Shown: positions 48,601 through 59,927 of the stretch, piece by piece
Layout: the number at the start of each line of letters is the position of its first letter
Position numbering within the stretch: position 1 is the first letter of the stretch
Assembly: GCA_947579665.1 (NCBI GenBank)
Contig: OX388350.1
Coordinates: 34,567,393-34,631,392, forward strand
Length of the DNA: 64,000 nucleotides
DNA from: Sympetrum striolatum
Taxonomy: Eukaryota > Arthropoda > Insecta > Odonata > Libellulidae
Direction of reading: 5' to 3'
The notes under the pieces: generated by a model
Database searches by the model: none
What the model saw: the letters and a program-made list of their open reading frames with translations, nothing else
What the model was told of the DNA's origin: nothing
Made by a program: the position numbers and the translations under genes

Positions 48601-49879
48601 TCGCCCTTCTTCTCAAACGAAAGGACTTCCACTCCGACGCTCACCCACCCCTTGTGTTATCACGCCTTGTGACCACTCCTTCCAGGGGTACCAACTCAGC
48701 AGATGTAAATGATCTCTCAGGTCAAATACTTTGTTCGTTTTGAACATATTGGTTTTGCTTTGAGTGTCATCTTACACAATGGTAAGTACCCAAGTATCAC
48801 TCAATACCCATTGCTTCACTTTCAAAGGGAGAATATTTTGAAAAATGTGAGCGATTGGTTGGAGGAAGAAAGCATCGAAAAACTTTTTACGCACACTTTC
48901 AGGAATGAATTAGTGTGTAAAAGAGGGGCTCGTGAATTCAAATTTTCCTGTCGTTCCCTCCTATCCATCCAAATTTTTTTCTATACATTCCATCGTTCTC
49001 TCGCCCTTTTACCTTTTTGAATGTAGCTTCGCTATTTTAATGTAGTACCGAGGGAGTACTTAGCAGTTCAGTTAAGCGAGCCTTCCTGTTTTCTCCGAAT
49101 GCCGGTGAACGAGGTGAGGAACGCCGAGAAGACGGCTATCGGAGATTTTAAGGCTCTTTTCAAATCTTCTAACATTTTGCAAATGTTTAAGCTTCATTTG
49201 GTGAAACAACATCTTAGGAATGGCAGAAATGTACTTCATAAAGTTCCACATTTAAACAAAGAATGCAATGTAATCATAATTTAACTAACAATCACTTAAT
49301 TATGACTCAGTATCCATCAATAACAAAAGTTTGTTTCTTCTCTCCCCCCCTTTCCTCCTTCCAAACCTTCAACCACCGATCAGCTTTAACACCCCCGCCC
49401 CACAATTTACTGTTGGTTGGTACTTATTTTTCTTTTTACTTTGCATTTAGGGCCCGATAATGGCTGTATGAGTTAGAAGTAATCGCTGAAATAAACTTTG
49501 TTTGACTTTAAAAATGTATTTTCTAGATATTCTTTCTTTCACACGCTTTTTCTTCAACAATTCCTTATACATAAATAAAGTTTGCTTCAATTGTAATGAT
49601 CCAATAGTCGATTAGCGAAGCCAATATCGAATAAAAACAGTGGAAGTAAAAATTCTATACATTAATTCGAATTTAAACTGGCAATATTCCCCACTTATAG
49701 AAGGGTGCTGGATCAATCCAAGAAAATACTTTACACAAAAAAAGTTTATTGTTATTGATAATCTTCCTTTCTTTCTTCAATTATACTGGGTTTTACCCAG
49801 CAAGATGACATTAAAAATGGCCTTTTAAAAAGAAAGCATTCAACATTCTGCCATTAAAAAGGGAATACAGTTAACTTAA
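45618..49879. other. AT-rich tract with one GC-richer patch, no recognisable genes
   Basis: Nothing is identified in about 4.3 kb. A patch at 48340-49020 is less AT-rich and holds three successive plus-strand frames of 71, 89 and 103 codons (48286-48501, 48443-48712, 48709-49020) in changing phases. No peptide is recognised. They could be exon remnants or chance. The rest has only short frames. Confidence 0.35.
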
Positions 49880-50010
49880 CACATAAAAGCGTGCATCTAG
49901 GTATATTTCCGAAGAGAAAATGACATAAAAACGTACGCCAGGGCCGATACTCAAACTAGGATACCCAATTACTGGTTGGTTCCTTTTCAATTGAGCTATC
50001 TGGCCATAAG
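49880..50010 (-). mobile_element. tRNA-derived SINE, copy 1 of a family, minus strand
   Basis: On the minus strand the order is tRNA-like head (50007 down to 49942: A-box region 'agatagctcaattg', then 'aaccaaccagtaattggg', then a decayed B-box 'tagtttgagtatc'), followed by a body with 'ttcggaaatatacctag' and the tail 'gcacgcttttatgtg'. The same body and tail follow the head at 54113-54244. The copy lies back to back with another SINE on the plus strand starting at 50021. Confidence 0.7.
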
Positions 50011-50020
50011 AACTACTTCA

Positions 50021-50132
50021 TACCCGGATAGCTGACTGGATAGAGCAACCGACCCGCAACTGGGAGATCCGGGTTCGAGTATAGGTAGTATTAAATGATT
50101 TCATGTCCGTTCATCCTCGGAAATATTCGCCT
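50021..50132 (+). mobile_element. tRNA-derived SINE, copy 2 of the family, plus strand
   Basis: The head is well preserved: 'gatagctgactggatagagc' (A box), 'aaccgacccgcaactggg', and 'atccgggttcgagta' (B box). It is followed by the family body 'tcatgtccgttcatcctcgg' and 'aaatattcgcc', after which the tail is lost. It stands head to head with the minus-strand copy at 49880-50010, about 10 bp apart, forming an imperfect inverted pair. Confidence 0.7.
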
Positions 50133-50751
50133 TAAATTTGCAAGTCCTTATTCTCCAAATTTGTGCTTATTTATATTCAATTTTATGGATAAGTGGTGGG
50201 GGCGGTAGCTATAAAAATTATAAGGCGGTGGGATGAAAAAAAGGGTAACTACATTATACACGAATGTAATGATAAACCGAGGAGGCAACTGAGCTATTAA
50301 TATTTTACATCCTCCTAGAAGGACAAAATGAGGGTAAGGAAACACATTTACCGAGGCCTAAAGGACACAGCTGGCGTGGGCCACGGCAAATCGACGTAAT
50401 GGAAACTTCCAGGTGCCCAAAAATGCTAAAATTGAATTCCTTCCGGAGATAGAGAAGGTGGTCATCGGAAGAAGGCGTAAACTGGATAAAAATGGAGTGA
50501 GAGAGAATACGACGGAAGAAAGATTAAGAGAGAGAGGACAGCGAGTGGTTTGAACGTAAACAACTCCTACCAGCTGTTTGAAAAGGGGCTGACGTGATGT
50601 TTTTACCGATAAAATTTGGGTCCAAATCTCGAATCTACATAACAATGGGTTCCTATAATATACTTCTCGAAATTTATTTTAGCTTTACTTCACGTAACTT
50701 CATTTTGGTGGGGTATTTTACTTCGTTCTAGAATACCACAATTAAATTCGT
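50133..50751. other. Unannotated stretch
   Basis: No gene or named repeat. A minus-strand 95-codon frame (50358-50645) crosses a slightly GC-richer area. Its peptide is low-information and unrecognised. Confidence 0.35.
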
Positions 50752-51090
50752 ATTAATAATAATAATAATAAATCGTCTTTATTTGGGCGAGATTGAGACT
50801 TAAAAGTCTCTTCTTCCATCTAACCCATCGTCATTACTTATGAAATTAGAAGTAGAAAAAATTAGAAGAATTGTGGATGTAAAAAATCTAAGAGATTCTT
50901 AGGAAAAAATATCCACTGCAGGAAAACACCCACAAAGAAGGGGGGTGTGAAAAACCTGCGCAAACCTACCGATAGTAATAGCTAAAAGATAAGAGAAGAG
51001 AAAAACATTCAAAAATAAATAAATACACTACCAATAAGTACTTACATGCGATACATAAATAAGAATCAGTTAACATTTAATGAGAGATGA
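50752..51090 (-). repeat. Retroelement-like 3' end with (ATT)n tail, copy 1
   Basis: Read on the minus strand, the repeat ends in 'gagacttttaagtctc', then 'caaataaagacgatt', then a (TTA)n run (50752-50770 on plus). A stem-loop followed by a simple trinucleotide tail is typical of I/jockey-like LINE 3' ends or SINEs that mimic them. Upstream on that strand are 'gttttcctgcagtgg' and 'cttctaatttt' blocks, shared with the copy at 61257. About 340 bp align between the copies with many substitutions. No protein remnant is visible within it. Confidence 0.65.
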
Positions 51091-52019
51091 AAAGAAAAAG
51101 ATACCTGCAAATATCTGAATTCTAGCACACTTCCTACATTTCAACCAAATATTTTTAAATTACTATCGGAAAAGTTTCTAGTCATAACGAGACTGGAATG
51201 AGTCACTGAATAAGATTATCTAGTTTAGTAGTTAATATTTTTGTACATTTCTAGATTCTGTAGATAACAATTTTATCGTCCATGTTGATATTTGATATTA
51301 ATAAATTAGTTATACTTTAATTCAGACAACCAAACTTGGATTTTATGGCATAAAAACTACAATTATGCATTATGAACAATAAAAGAAAATTATTACAGAG
51401 TCGCTCTTTAGAATTAATTCTATGGGGCATTTTAATCGTAAAAGTATGTGCATTTATGCAAATATACGTAAATAGGAAAACATACTCTATATATTTTAAT
51501 TAAAAATGTCCTTTCGAAAGCCAATTCTCGATATCCAACATCAATAACTGCTACATAAAAGTTTACACGTACACCTCTTTGCACAAATCTCCCAAATATT
51601 TAATCCTCGTTGTTGAACTTTGGATATCAATTTGCCAGATAGTGCATAATAAATTAAATATGTAAAACTTTGCAATCTTTCACAGAATGTTTTTAATAAC
51701 GAAATTTTCAGTACCAGTGCATTTGTGTGATAGATAATGCTGGTTCGCCGGCAAAACTAACAGCTATTAAAAAAAATTCCGTGGAAAATTATGAATTTTT
51801 ATTTAATTTATTAGTCATGGCCTTCCACGGGGTTACGCCTGACCATATTCAACAGATTTTTTTCTTCCCATACTTAAATAACGATTGTCTTCATTGCCGC
51901 TAATTCGTAATGCCTCGCTCTACGAAAAGCTAATCCTTTATGATGATTAAAGTAACACTTCATATAGTTAACTGTGAGATTTCTAACTCCTCGACATTGA
52001 TCAAAGCGTCAGAATATCT
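51091..52019. other. AT-rich tract without recognisable genes
   Basis: I see no gene, RNA or repeat that I can name. Confidence 0.4.
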
Positions 52020-52450
52020 CACCCAAAAGAGGGGCAATTCGTGACTTTATGGCGAAAAGACGACGTTATCGATAGGCCTCTGGTACGTCGTGAGTTTTGC
52101 GTTTCAATAAAACAGCGAGCGAATCAGCAACAGATCGTAAAACCCCCGGATTATCGAGCCTTTGAGTTGGCAATCCTGCTCTCCTCTCCCCGCCACTCAA
52201 AATGGCATTGTCCTCCATCAATTCGGCACTTCAAAAGCAAATATTCCCGCGACCGTATCCCAGTCCCTTTCCTTTTCCGCCATTGACCCGCATGGCGCAC
52301 GCACAAACATGGCCACCGAGCGTGAAAGGGTGTCGCCCTATGACGTCAGGGCCTCGCGAAAACTACGGATTTATAATTCAGACGAGCGAACTTTGTCACG
52401 GCCGATGGCAGACTGCTGCTAAACACTCTCACTCTCCCTTATTGCTCTAA
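52020..52450 (+). other. GC-richer island with overlapping plus-strand frames
   Basis: Frames of 81, 86 and 82 codons (52041-52286, 52162-52422, 52202-52450) overlap on the plus strand in the three different phases, so at most one could be real. None is recognisable. Composition is CpG-rich ('cgtcgtgag', 'ccgcgaccg'). The island includes the promoter-like CRE/TATA arrangement at 52341-52377 and may be the start of an unidentified gene. Confidence 0.25.
52341..52378 (+). promoter_or_regulatory. Candidate promoter: CRE site followed by a TATA-like box
   Basis: A perfect TGACGTCA (52341-52348) is followed about 22 bp later by 'atttataatt' (52369-52378), in a CpG-rich context. A start of transcription would be expected about 30 bp past the TATA, near 52400, but there is no clear TCAGT-type initiator there. 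No recognisable gene follows, so this rests on the site arrangement alone. Confidence 0.25.
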
Positions 52451-52749
52451 AGGAACAATGCCCTCCCCTGTTCAAATATGACCCTCTCTTGTATTTTCCC
52501 ATACCTTTCACGGTCAGGCTCGCTCGACAAATACATATTCTTTATCTTCTTATGAGATTCCATCTGAGCCGCACCGTCCTTGTCATTGTCTACTTATTTG
52601 CCTTACTCTGGATCGAACTTATTTTCCGCCCGAGTATGAAAAATGTTTCTTTGTACTGAAAGTCTCTCTTTCTTCATTTAGAATAAACCATATCTTCTTT
52701 TTCTATAAATATCAAGGTTATAAAATGCATGTACTGACATATACTCCCT

Positions 52750-52818
52750 CCCACCGGGAATCGAAACCGGGACCGCTTTCACCAAAGGCAAACGCATTTT
52801 CAAGCAAATTTACACTAC
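52750..52818 (-). other. tRNA-like sequence (SINE head, decayed)
   Basis: On the minus strand the T arm and B-box read 'ggtcccggtttcgattcccg'. They are preceded by 'tttgcctttggtgaaagc', the same layout as the better preserved copy at 59804-59878 ('gctttgggctttagcgattg'). The A box is poorly kept. I take the two as one SINE or tRNA-pseudogene family. Confidence 0.5.
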
Positions 52819-54112
52819 TCTATGCTACAATAATTCATACTTTCTCTATAGCAGGACCATTTATTGGTTAATATAACGATATACCGATGATCATTAAAAC
52901 ACTTAGAAGGTAATCGTTGAACCAAATCCTTTTAGGTCTTTATTTATTTATCAATACTTCACATAAAGCGAAACGCTAATTTATAGTGAAGTAATAACAT
53001 CAACAATAGACGAACACAACCCAGGTTGGATGAATGTTCCTTGACTTCAGTGCTTAGAAGTGCTAAAAGAAAATAACGATAACTTACTTAATGGAAACAC
53101 AAAGAACCCGATTACATTCCTTTTAATAATTATTTTTATTTCTGACGAACACCCAACTATTTCATAGCTGGGACTCGAACCAGAAATCCAATCCTAAACA
53201 AAATGCTAAACATAATACCACCGCGGCCGCATTTACGTAGACATGGCATACGGCTCGCAGGCTACAATACTTTGACTTTAAAATAAAAACCAAATCAAAA
53301 ATCTTTTTTACGATACTTCAATTCGTAGCTCTGCACACACGTACAAAATCGCGCATTAAAATCATTCTTATCCAGGAAAACCTTTTCTCGCGCTGAGCAG
53401 CTTTTTCATCCATTTGCATGTAGTCTTAACGATATGCCCAAACATTTGTATATATTTAAGGGCAATTTGGCTTAAGTTATCTGTGTAAAATAGCTAAAAC
53501 ATACTTTATGAAAGAAGACAGTGTAATTTAAAGATTCATGAAGTGCCGCGTCATCAAGTTCATGAGAATGCCTTCAGGTCAAAAGAATTTAACGGCCCTA
53601 AGAACAACGTAGTTAAACAAGATAAAATTCAAAACTAACACAAATTAAAAGGAATAGAAGAACGGAAATTTACAGCCACGAAGCTAAGAAGAAGCAATGT
53701 TTTTGCAACAGCACTATTGACATTAGAAACGTATAGTTACACTGAAGCGCTTTGAGCTCCCTAAATACCTCATGTTCGTAGAGAATATAATGGAATGAAT
53801 ATTAACACTGGTGTCTTCCAATTCAAATGCTTAACTTTGAATAGTCCAATATATGGAATAATCAATAGTTAATTTTATGTTATTTATATTGATTCGACGG
53901 TTTTGATCTGCCAAATAGCATCAATATTTGGGCAAGATGGGTAGCAAAACATATAGGTCAGCAATATAAGTGCAGATCATACAGATTCTATTGCTTATTC
54001 TACTTATATTATTAAAACATTTTCACAGTTGTTTTCTAGAGTGATAAGTGCGTTATAAAATTAGAAAAATATTCAACTTGAATATTATTAAAAACAGGAT
54101 TAAAGGTGACTT
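52819..54112. other. AT-rich tract with one tRNA-like relic
   Basis: Besides the tRNA-like sequence at 53164-53232, nothing nameable is seen in about 1.3 kb. Confidence 0.4.
53164..53232 (-). other. tRNA-like sequence (SINE head)
   Basis: The minus strand reads 'gcggccgcggtggtattatg' (acceptor and A-box region), an anticodon-arm-like 'tttgtttaggattggattt', and the B-box with T arm 'ctggttcgagtcccag', whose 5-bp stem pairs perfectly. It differs from the other tRNA-like heads in the window and probably represents another SINE family or a tRNA pseudogene. Confidence 0.55.
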
Positions 54113-54244
54113 TGCACATAAAAGCGTGCAACTAGGAATAATTCCGGGGAATAACGGAGATGAATGAACCCAGATAGGACCGAGACTCAAACCCAGATCT
54201 CCCAATTAGAGGTTTGTTGCTCTATCTTTTAAGCTATCTAGCTA
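54113..54244 (-). mobile_element. tRNA-derived SINE, copy 3 of the family, minus strand
   Basis: On the minus strand: head 'agatagcttaaaagatagag' (A box), 'caaacctctaattgggag', 'atctgggtttgagtctc' (B box, one change from consensus), then the body 'ctccgttattccccggaatt' and the tail 'gcacgcttttatgtgc'. Body and tail match the copy at 49880-50010, about 22 bases of tail with one difference. The 69-codon frame at 54242-54451 starts only at its edge and is not a gene. Confidence 0.75.
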
Positions 54245-54576
54245 GAATATCTCAACAGAATCGGGTATGACTATCTTCTCAAGTGCGGCTGCCAAAATAT
54301 CCAACCATTCGCTTCGCTTCATACCTTTATACAGCAAGTCAATAATGTCATACGTTAAACCTCCCTTTAGCATAAAATCGAAATTTAAAATTGAAACACT
54401 GCTAACAAACTCAATAAAAAGAATGTAAGCAGGTACAGGGAACAACCACACGTATCAATTCATGCATTTTCACCAAATTTATAACACTAGACCTTATGCA
54501 TTCCTTCAGTACACAGCCAATATATATATAAACTTAATTAAACAATTACGGTGATACATAGTAGAACTTATCCATG

Positions 54577-54707
54577 ATTAGTATAAGTAAACACGATCCG
54601 ACTTTGTCTACAGTTAATTGAAAAGAATTCTTATGGCTAATAAGAAGAAAAGCCATAACAATTCTTTTCAATAAACTGTGGACAGAATTGTGTTTATTTC
54701 TACTAAT
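54577..54707. repeat. Long foldback: ~60-bp arms, ~11-bp loop
   Basis: The left arm 54577-54638 and right arm 54651-54707 are reverse complements with a handful of mismatches and two small indels. Paired blocks include 'aattgaaaagaatt', 'ttatggct', 'cacagt'/'tacagt' and 'aaacac'. The loop is 'aataagaagaa'. An RNA copy would form a nearly continuous hairpin about 60 bp long. It may be a MITE-like foldback or the source of small RNAs. No duplicated target site is clear. Confidence 0.8.
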
Positions 54708-57421
54708 ATGACACAGCATATAATCACGGAAGAGCGAATGTAAGTCAGCAGGGTAGAAGTCGATATCACGTTACGACCCCATTAGTGAGATGTTATTATG
54801 TAGAGCAATAATGATACTTTAGAAAGAGTTCTAAGTCCAGTAAACCAAGCGAGCTAATCATCCTTATTTTTCTCACTAATTTGCATTTGCTACTCCCAAA
54901 TCTCTCTACTATTTTGCTCTTTACACATTTTCACCTCCACATGCTTCTCAACCCCTTCTCCTTACCTCTCTGATGATTGCCCCAAGGGAAGGGACAACTT
55001 TTATATTCCATACTAAACTTACATCACCCCTTCCACGGGAGCAGAAAAAAGAAGGTTATCTTCTCTCTCTTCATTACGTTTTAAGGTTTCCATGAGAAAT
55101 TTTCCGGGTGTAGATCACGGATGCATGAGATATAGACGGTAATCTAAGGGGTGACTTATTGCAAGAAGTTGAATGAATACTGAATGAGAGCTAAGACAAG
55201 AAATGAATGCTTTAAGACGGGTTTGAGGGATCAATTAATCAATACGATACTCACAATCCACGATAATGCAGGAGGTATTTCTTTTCTATTAAAACGCGTT
55301 TAGAAGTTTAAAAATTAAAATGGAAACATATTGTTTTCAAAAGACCGTAACAAGTTACTTGCACCTGAAAGTTAGGCATTTACGTAGTCATTTGAATTTA
55401 GAGAGATTATTGAGATATACAGTTCTCTTTCTTTGTTAAACCAAGTCTCAAAATGATATTTTATGCAATTAAGAGCAGAAACTGAGATGTAGAGTTAAGT
55501 TCATATTACGAAATTCTGAATTATCCAACACACTTGCTGGAGCAAGTAATATGCGGAAATTACTTGAAACAAATTTTCATATGAATATTCAAAAAATCAT
55601 CCAAAATACTAACAATTGAATTCTTTTACATAAAAAACGCAATTCAAAATGTTACCAAAAAAATATATGGGAGAGTTAAATATAAGAAATTTTGCTGTCC
55701 TTCCAAGTAAAAGCTGAGAGATTTCAAGCACTGACCAATTCTATAATAGCAATTTGGATACATATATTTAGCAGTAATAGCTACTCGAAGAAGTAATTTC
55801 TAAGAAATTAACCATTCTATCTAAATACAAAAGAGATAGATTTCGAGAAATTACCAAAATTTTAAATACAAACAGGATAGAGGGACTGGAAATTTCATTA
55901 TCAACATTGTATATCTTAAAAGTATCATACTTATTAACATCCATTAAGAAAGCAATATATTATAGTTACGAAAATTGCATAACAAAATCTTTCTCCATAT
56001 TCCTAGGCAATTTGTTTCTGATATAATCACAATCAAGTAATTATTGTAAAAGAATTATTCTATTTATGCTTTTAAATAAGATGACGTACTCTAATAAAAT
56101 TCTTAGAGACATGAGGAATAATAACTTTTTGTCAATATAAAAAAGAATCCTCGAAGAGATCAAGTATATTATCGATAGAAAAGGCAAACGCAAAGATCGC
56201 ACCTAATAGTAATGTAGGCCATCAAACTTCTACCATATATAGTCATCGATAGATTCTGAAAATTATTCTTATTAAGGAAATATTTAAATATTTGCCAATA
56301 TTGATTTTGAGTACTTGGGTGGACGATGATTCAAACGTAAAAAACTGAAATCGTCGCTATCATTGAGTATAAGTTGCGTTCAAGATAACCATGACAATTA
56401 TCGCTCTTATTGGATACATTTAAAGCCTGATAATTATGCATAATAAATCGAGAAAACGTGAGAATTATGATCCATAGTTATAATTTTACGGCAGAGAACT
56501 GGTGGCTCAATTTCATGTAAATGTCTTACGACATGATGAGAAAGGGCCCAGCGGAAGCTTTCGGAACTTGCGCTGAGACCTAATTCTTGACTTTCTGAAA
56601 TTGATTGAGGAAAATTATTTTAATACTGTTCCATGGCGTTACCTTTTGTTGATTTTTTATCAGTTAAGACTTTCTTAATTCCCCTTCTCGTCCATAATGG
56701 AAATCGGATACATTTATTTTCCGAGGAATCTGTAATACTTTTGCTCACTTGGATGTCCTTATAGGACAACCAAATGAAGCATCTACGTGGAGTGCTTTCA
56801 AACCTTCAAATAACATCCCAATGATAGTTTCTGAGATGAATTTCAGATTAAAATGAAAAAAAACAGCTCTTTTCAGAACACAGAACTGAGAGAACCGTTC
56901 AAAATCTCCCTTTGATTTGCTTGACTTCAGCCATCTGGCAGGTTAGGGCCACGACAAAGCTGGAACACGTTTTTACAATTCACTTGTCATTTCTTTGGAA
57001 AGGGAGTAAGAGGATTTGGGTGATCTAGTCCCAGTGGACCCGAAAGGATATCTCTCTGTTCCTTTTACGGTCTAGACCAATGGCGGGGAACTTGTGACCG
57101 ATTTAGATGTCGATTTTGACATTTAGTCAGATCCTAAAACAAATTCCAAGGTTGAAAAGTATTTTCCAATCTATTTACTGACTCCAAGTGACAGTGTCGT
57201 GAAAAGTTTTCATTTTTCAGTTTTCAAAGTTCACTGAGTGAATAAATTCGTTCTCTTAGATACAGTTTCGCTATTTCAAATTATACTATAGAAGAGATAA
57301 AGGAGTTCACAATCTATTATAAATGGTCTTTACGATAAATGAAGGGAGACTTGAATGAAAATTAACGCAAGAAAAACCAAAGAGGTGTATAAAAGAAAAA
57401 AAGAAACGATCAGGAAACGAT
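54708..57421. other. AT-rich tract without recognisable genes
   Basis: No gene, tRNA-like or inverted-repeat structure is recognised in about 2.7 kb, and almost no open frame exceeds 60 codons. Confidence 0.4.
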
Positions 57422-57810
57422 TGGGAAAAACTTGAGCAGTTGGATACATTATTTTACTTGGTAGTGTACTGCAGGATGAAAGGTGCTCAGATGATGTTCC
57501 AAGAAGAAAATATTATTCAAAGAAGATTTCCAGAAAAATAGAAAACTAATGACGAGAGATTGGAGTCAAATGGGTTGATAGGAAAAACAACCGTATCTGA
57601 TGTGGTTGTGAAATAGATAATTTTAGTTGAAATAATTAAGCAACGGCTGAGGAAATGGATTAGACAAATATTGAGGGGAGAGGATTTACTAAAAGGAATT
57701 TAATTGAAGGCAGAATGCGAGGGAAAATGATGGAGGGGAAGACCAAATATTTAAGAGTCTTATTTAAGGGTGGGAGTTTGGATTGGATGAATTGGATACC
57801 ACAAAACGAA
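57422..57810 (+). pseudogene. Heavily decayed RTE-type LINE reverse transcriptase 3' end
   Basis: Piecewise translation gives WEKLEQLDTLFYL, then after a frameshift LGSVLQDERCSDDVPRRK, a long damaged part, KWIRQILRGEDLLKGI, a stop, and EGRMRGKMMEGKTKYLRVL. These pieces fall in the order expected for the C-terminal end of RTE-type ORF2 (LEQVD-x-FxYLGS ... W-x-x-x-x-LRG-x-x-LL ... EGR-x-x-GKRxRG). The copy at 59925-60540 has the same pieces, but more intact. Several stops and frameshifts make it non-functional. Confidence 0.75.
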
Positions 57811-59635
57811 ATACACTGCATATGATAGAAGATATAAGGGCATGCAAACACACAGAAAGGTAGAACTCGAATGTAGACAAATGAATTAAACGAGAAGTGA
57901 AAAAAGGAAGCTTGGAATGCAAAAAGAATGATTAAGGAATTTCACTCCACTACAAAGATAAAATGAAGAAGACAAATTAAAAGTAAGAACTCAAGGCTAT
58001 CAGAGAATAATATATAAAATAAAAAGAAAAATACTGGGACAGTATAACATAAAACAAACAATGTGTCTCAATAGATAGGAGAAGCAATGATGATGGTAGT
58101 TTTAAGTAGAAAATTATTGCTGGAACTTGATAGACGTAGGTATTCAGAGATCAATTCCGATTCCTGATAATAACAGACAAAGGAGTAATTTTGATATTTA
58201 AATGCTTTATAATACAGTTTGATTTGTCATAAAATGTTAATTAGTTGTGCATAAAATCTTATATCATTACATTTCAAGGCCAATGGACTAAAATCAGTGG
58301 AGACGACGTAGCGAAAGTGGTACCGTGAAGAAAATATTCGGAGGAATATGTTGCCGAAGGGTGAACGGAACTTATAATGAAGTTCCATCGTTTTGCAGCA
58401 CTAACGCCGAAGTTATATCACGAGATGGATTCCGAACATACCCATTGGCCAAGGAAATTTATCGAGGAACGCCATGCTTGAGCCTCCTTCCTCCCCTTCA
58501 AGATCTTTCCTCAGGATCAAGCTTACTCTTTACGACATCGTAAATACACCTCCAACCCTCCGCACGTAATGTGGTCATCTTTATTTCCGTGTTCAATCTC
58601 CCGCGAAGCTTTTGACGCTGGGTATGAAATGGCGTCTTGACACTCTAACGGGCGATTGCGAGCAGAATGAATAAATGAAGGAGAAAAGAGGCTCGGGATT
58701 GATGCCCATAGAGACTGTAAATATTCCAGCTCCGAACTTTTGTAAGTTGTTTTTGAAATATCCGAATTAAACCAGAAAATTGATTCAGAAATGTATGAAT
58801 TAATTGTTGATGCTATACAAATAGATATAGCTATAATAATAAGGAACACCAGCCCCAAACTTCATGAACTAGCCGCAGAGCGATTTCGAAATAAAGTTTT
58901 TCTATCCGCCCTTCTATATAGTCCTTTGGGTTAAACACCAAAAGTACTTTTGTCCATAGACTTATTTTTGATGTGTTTCATGGGCTTATTGTCTTATGAG
59001 TCTTCGAAGGAGCTACTAAAAATAAATAAAAATTTTTAATTAAGACAATGATATTTTATCAAGCTTCTGCCAGCATTAGGGATAATAAGGAAATCCGTTA
59101 TGGATTTTCTTCATAATGATACTACTAATTCATCATTTAAAAAGTAAATCCTAATCACGATAAAAATCAACTTTATTTTTTATAAAATCTATATTTAAAT
59201 ATTTATTTTATAATTCCAAAAATCTTTAGAAGTAAAGATTGCATTCAAATTCGCATGTACAGAAATTATTTATCGTAAATCATTTCTGCTTTGCTCACTG
59301 AACGCAGTTACGTTTATATCTTCTCATTTTTATGGCAATATTTTAACGTATTTAATTTTTGTTCACTCACGGTAAAATTCGTAATAAGCTACCCAGATAC
59401 AAAAGGTCAAAGGAATATTATATGGAAGTAAAAGCCGTACAAAATGACAGAAGTCTCCTATGGAGCCATAAGATAATTACTGCTAACATACCGTCTAATT
59501 GACAGTCTTCATATGTGTGTAACCTAAAGCTTTTTAATTACAAATGCCTGATAAATTTTAAGATCAGGATCAAACTTCAAAAGGATCCCAAGAATAACCG
59601 AATGTGTAAACATTCAAAGGGAATTGAAAGAGGAT
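57811..59635. other. AT-rich tract without recognisable genes
   Basis: Nothing nameable. A GC-richer stretch at 58300-58660 holds a 72-codon plus frame (58325-58543) overlapping a 111-codon minus frame (58523-58858). Neither is recognised. Confidence 0.35.
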
Positions 59636-59647
59636 CATCCACTTGCA

Positions 59648-59690
59648 AGGCCTTTACTTCCGAGCCGGGTTTGAGTCCCGGTACATTATA
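59648..59690 (+). other. B-box/T-arm relic of a tRNA-like sequence
   Basis: 'gagccgggtttgagtcccgg' (59662-59681) forms a T arm around a B-box-like core. The A box is not evident upstream ('acttgcaaggcc'). It lies 120 bp from another tRNA-like sequence on the opposite strand and just upstream of an RTE fragment. Confidence 0.4.
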
Positions 59691-59803
59691 AATACTGGGA
59701 CGAATTAGCCATAATTTACCTCCTCCGATACCGTGTGCCCATTCTAAGAAGTATCTTGTTTCTCAAAAGTGCTTCGACAGCTTAGGTCATTTCGTATATT
59801 GAC

Positions 59804-59878
59804 ACCCACCGGGAATCGAACCCGGGTCCGCAATCGCTAAAGCCCAAAGCGTTCCTCACTTGGCCATCCGGAAACCCA
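59804..59878 (-). other. tRNA-like sequence resembling a long-variable-arm tRNA
   Basis: The minus strand reads 'ggatggccaagtgaggaacg' (A box, as in tRNA-Ser/Leu), 'ctttgggctttagcgattg' in the middle, and a perfect T arm with B box 'cccgggttcgattcccgg'. Acceptor pairing is poor. A decayed relative sits at 52750-52818. Because the family is dispersed I favour a SINE head or tRNA pseudogene over an active tRNA gene. Confidence 0.6.
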
Positions 59879-59927
59879 AGAAAAATCTTTAAGAAACCAA
59901 ATACTCAAAGTTAAATAAAAAGGTTGA

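Noticed and set aside
35021..52215. Shared string 'atggcattgtcctcc' in the SINE (about 35024) and in the GC island (about 52203)
   Set aside because: The match is 15 bases without flanking similarity. A common origin cannot be supported.
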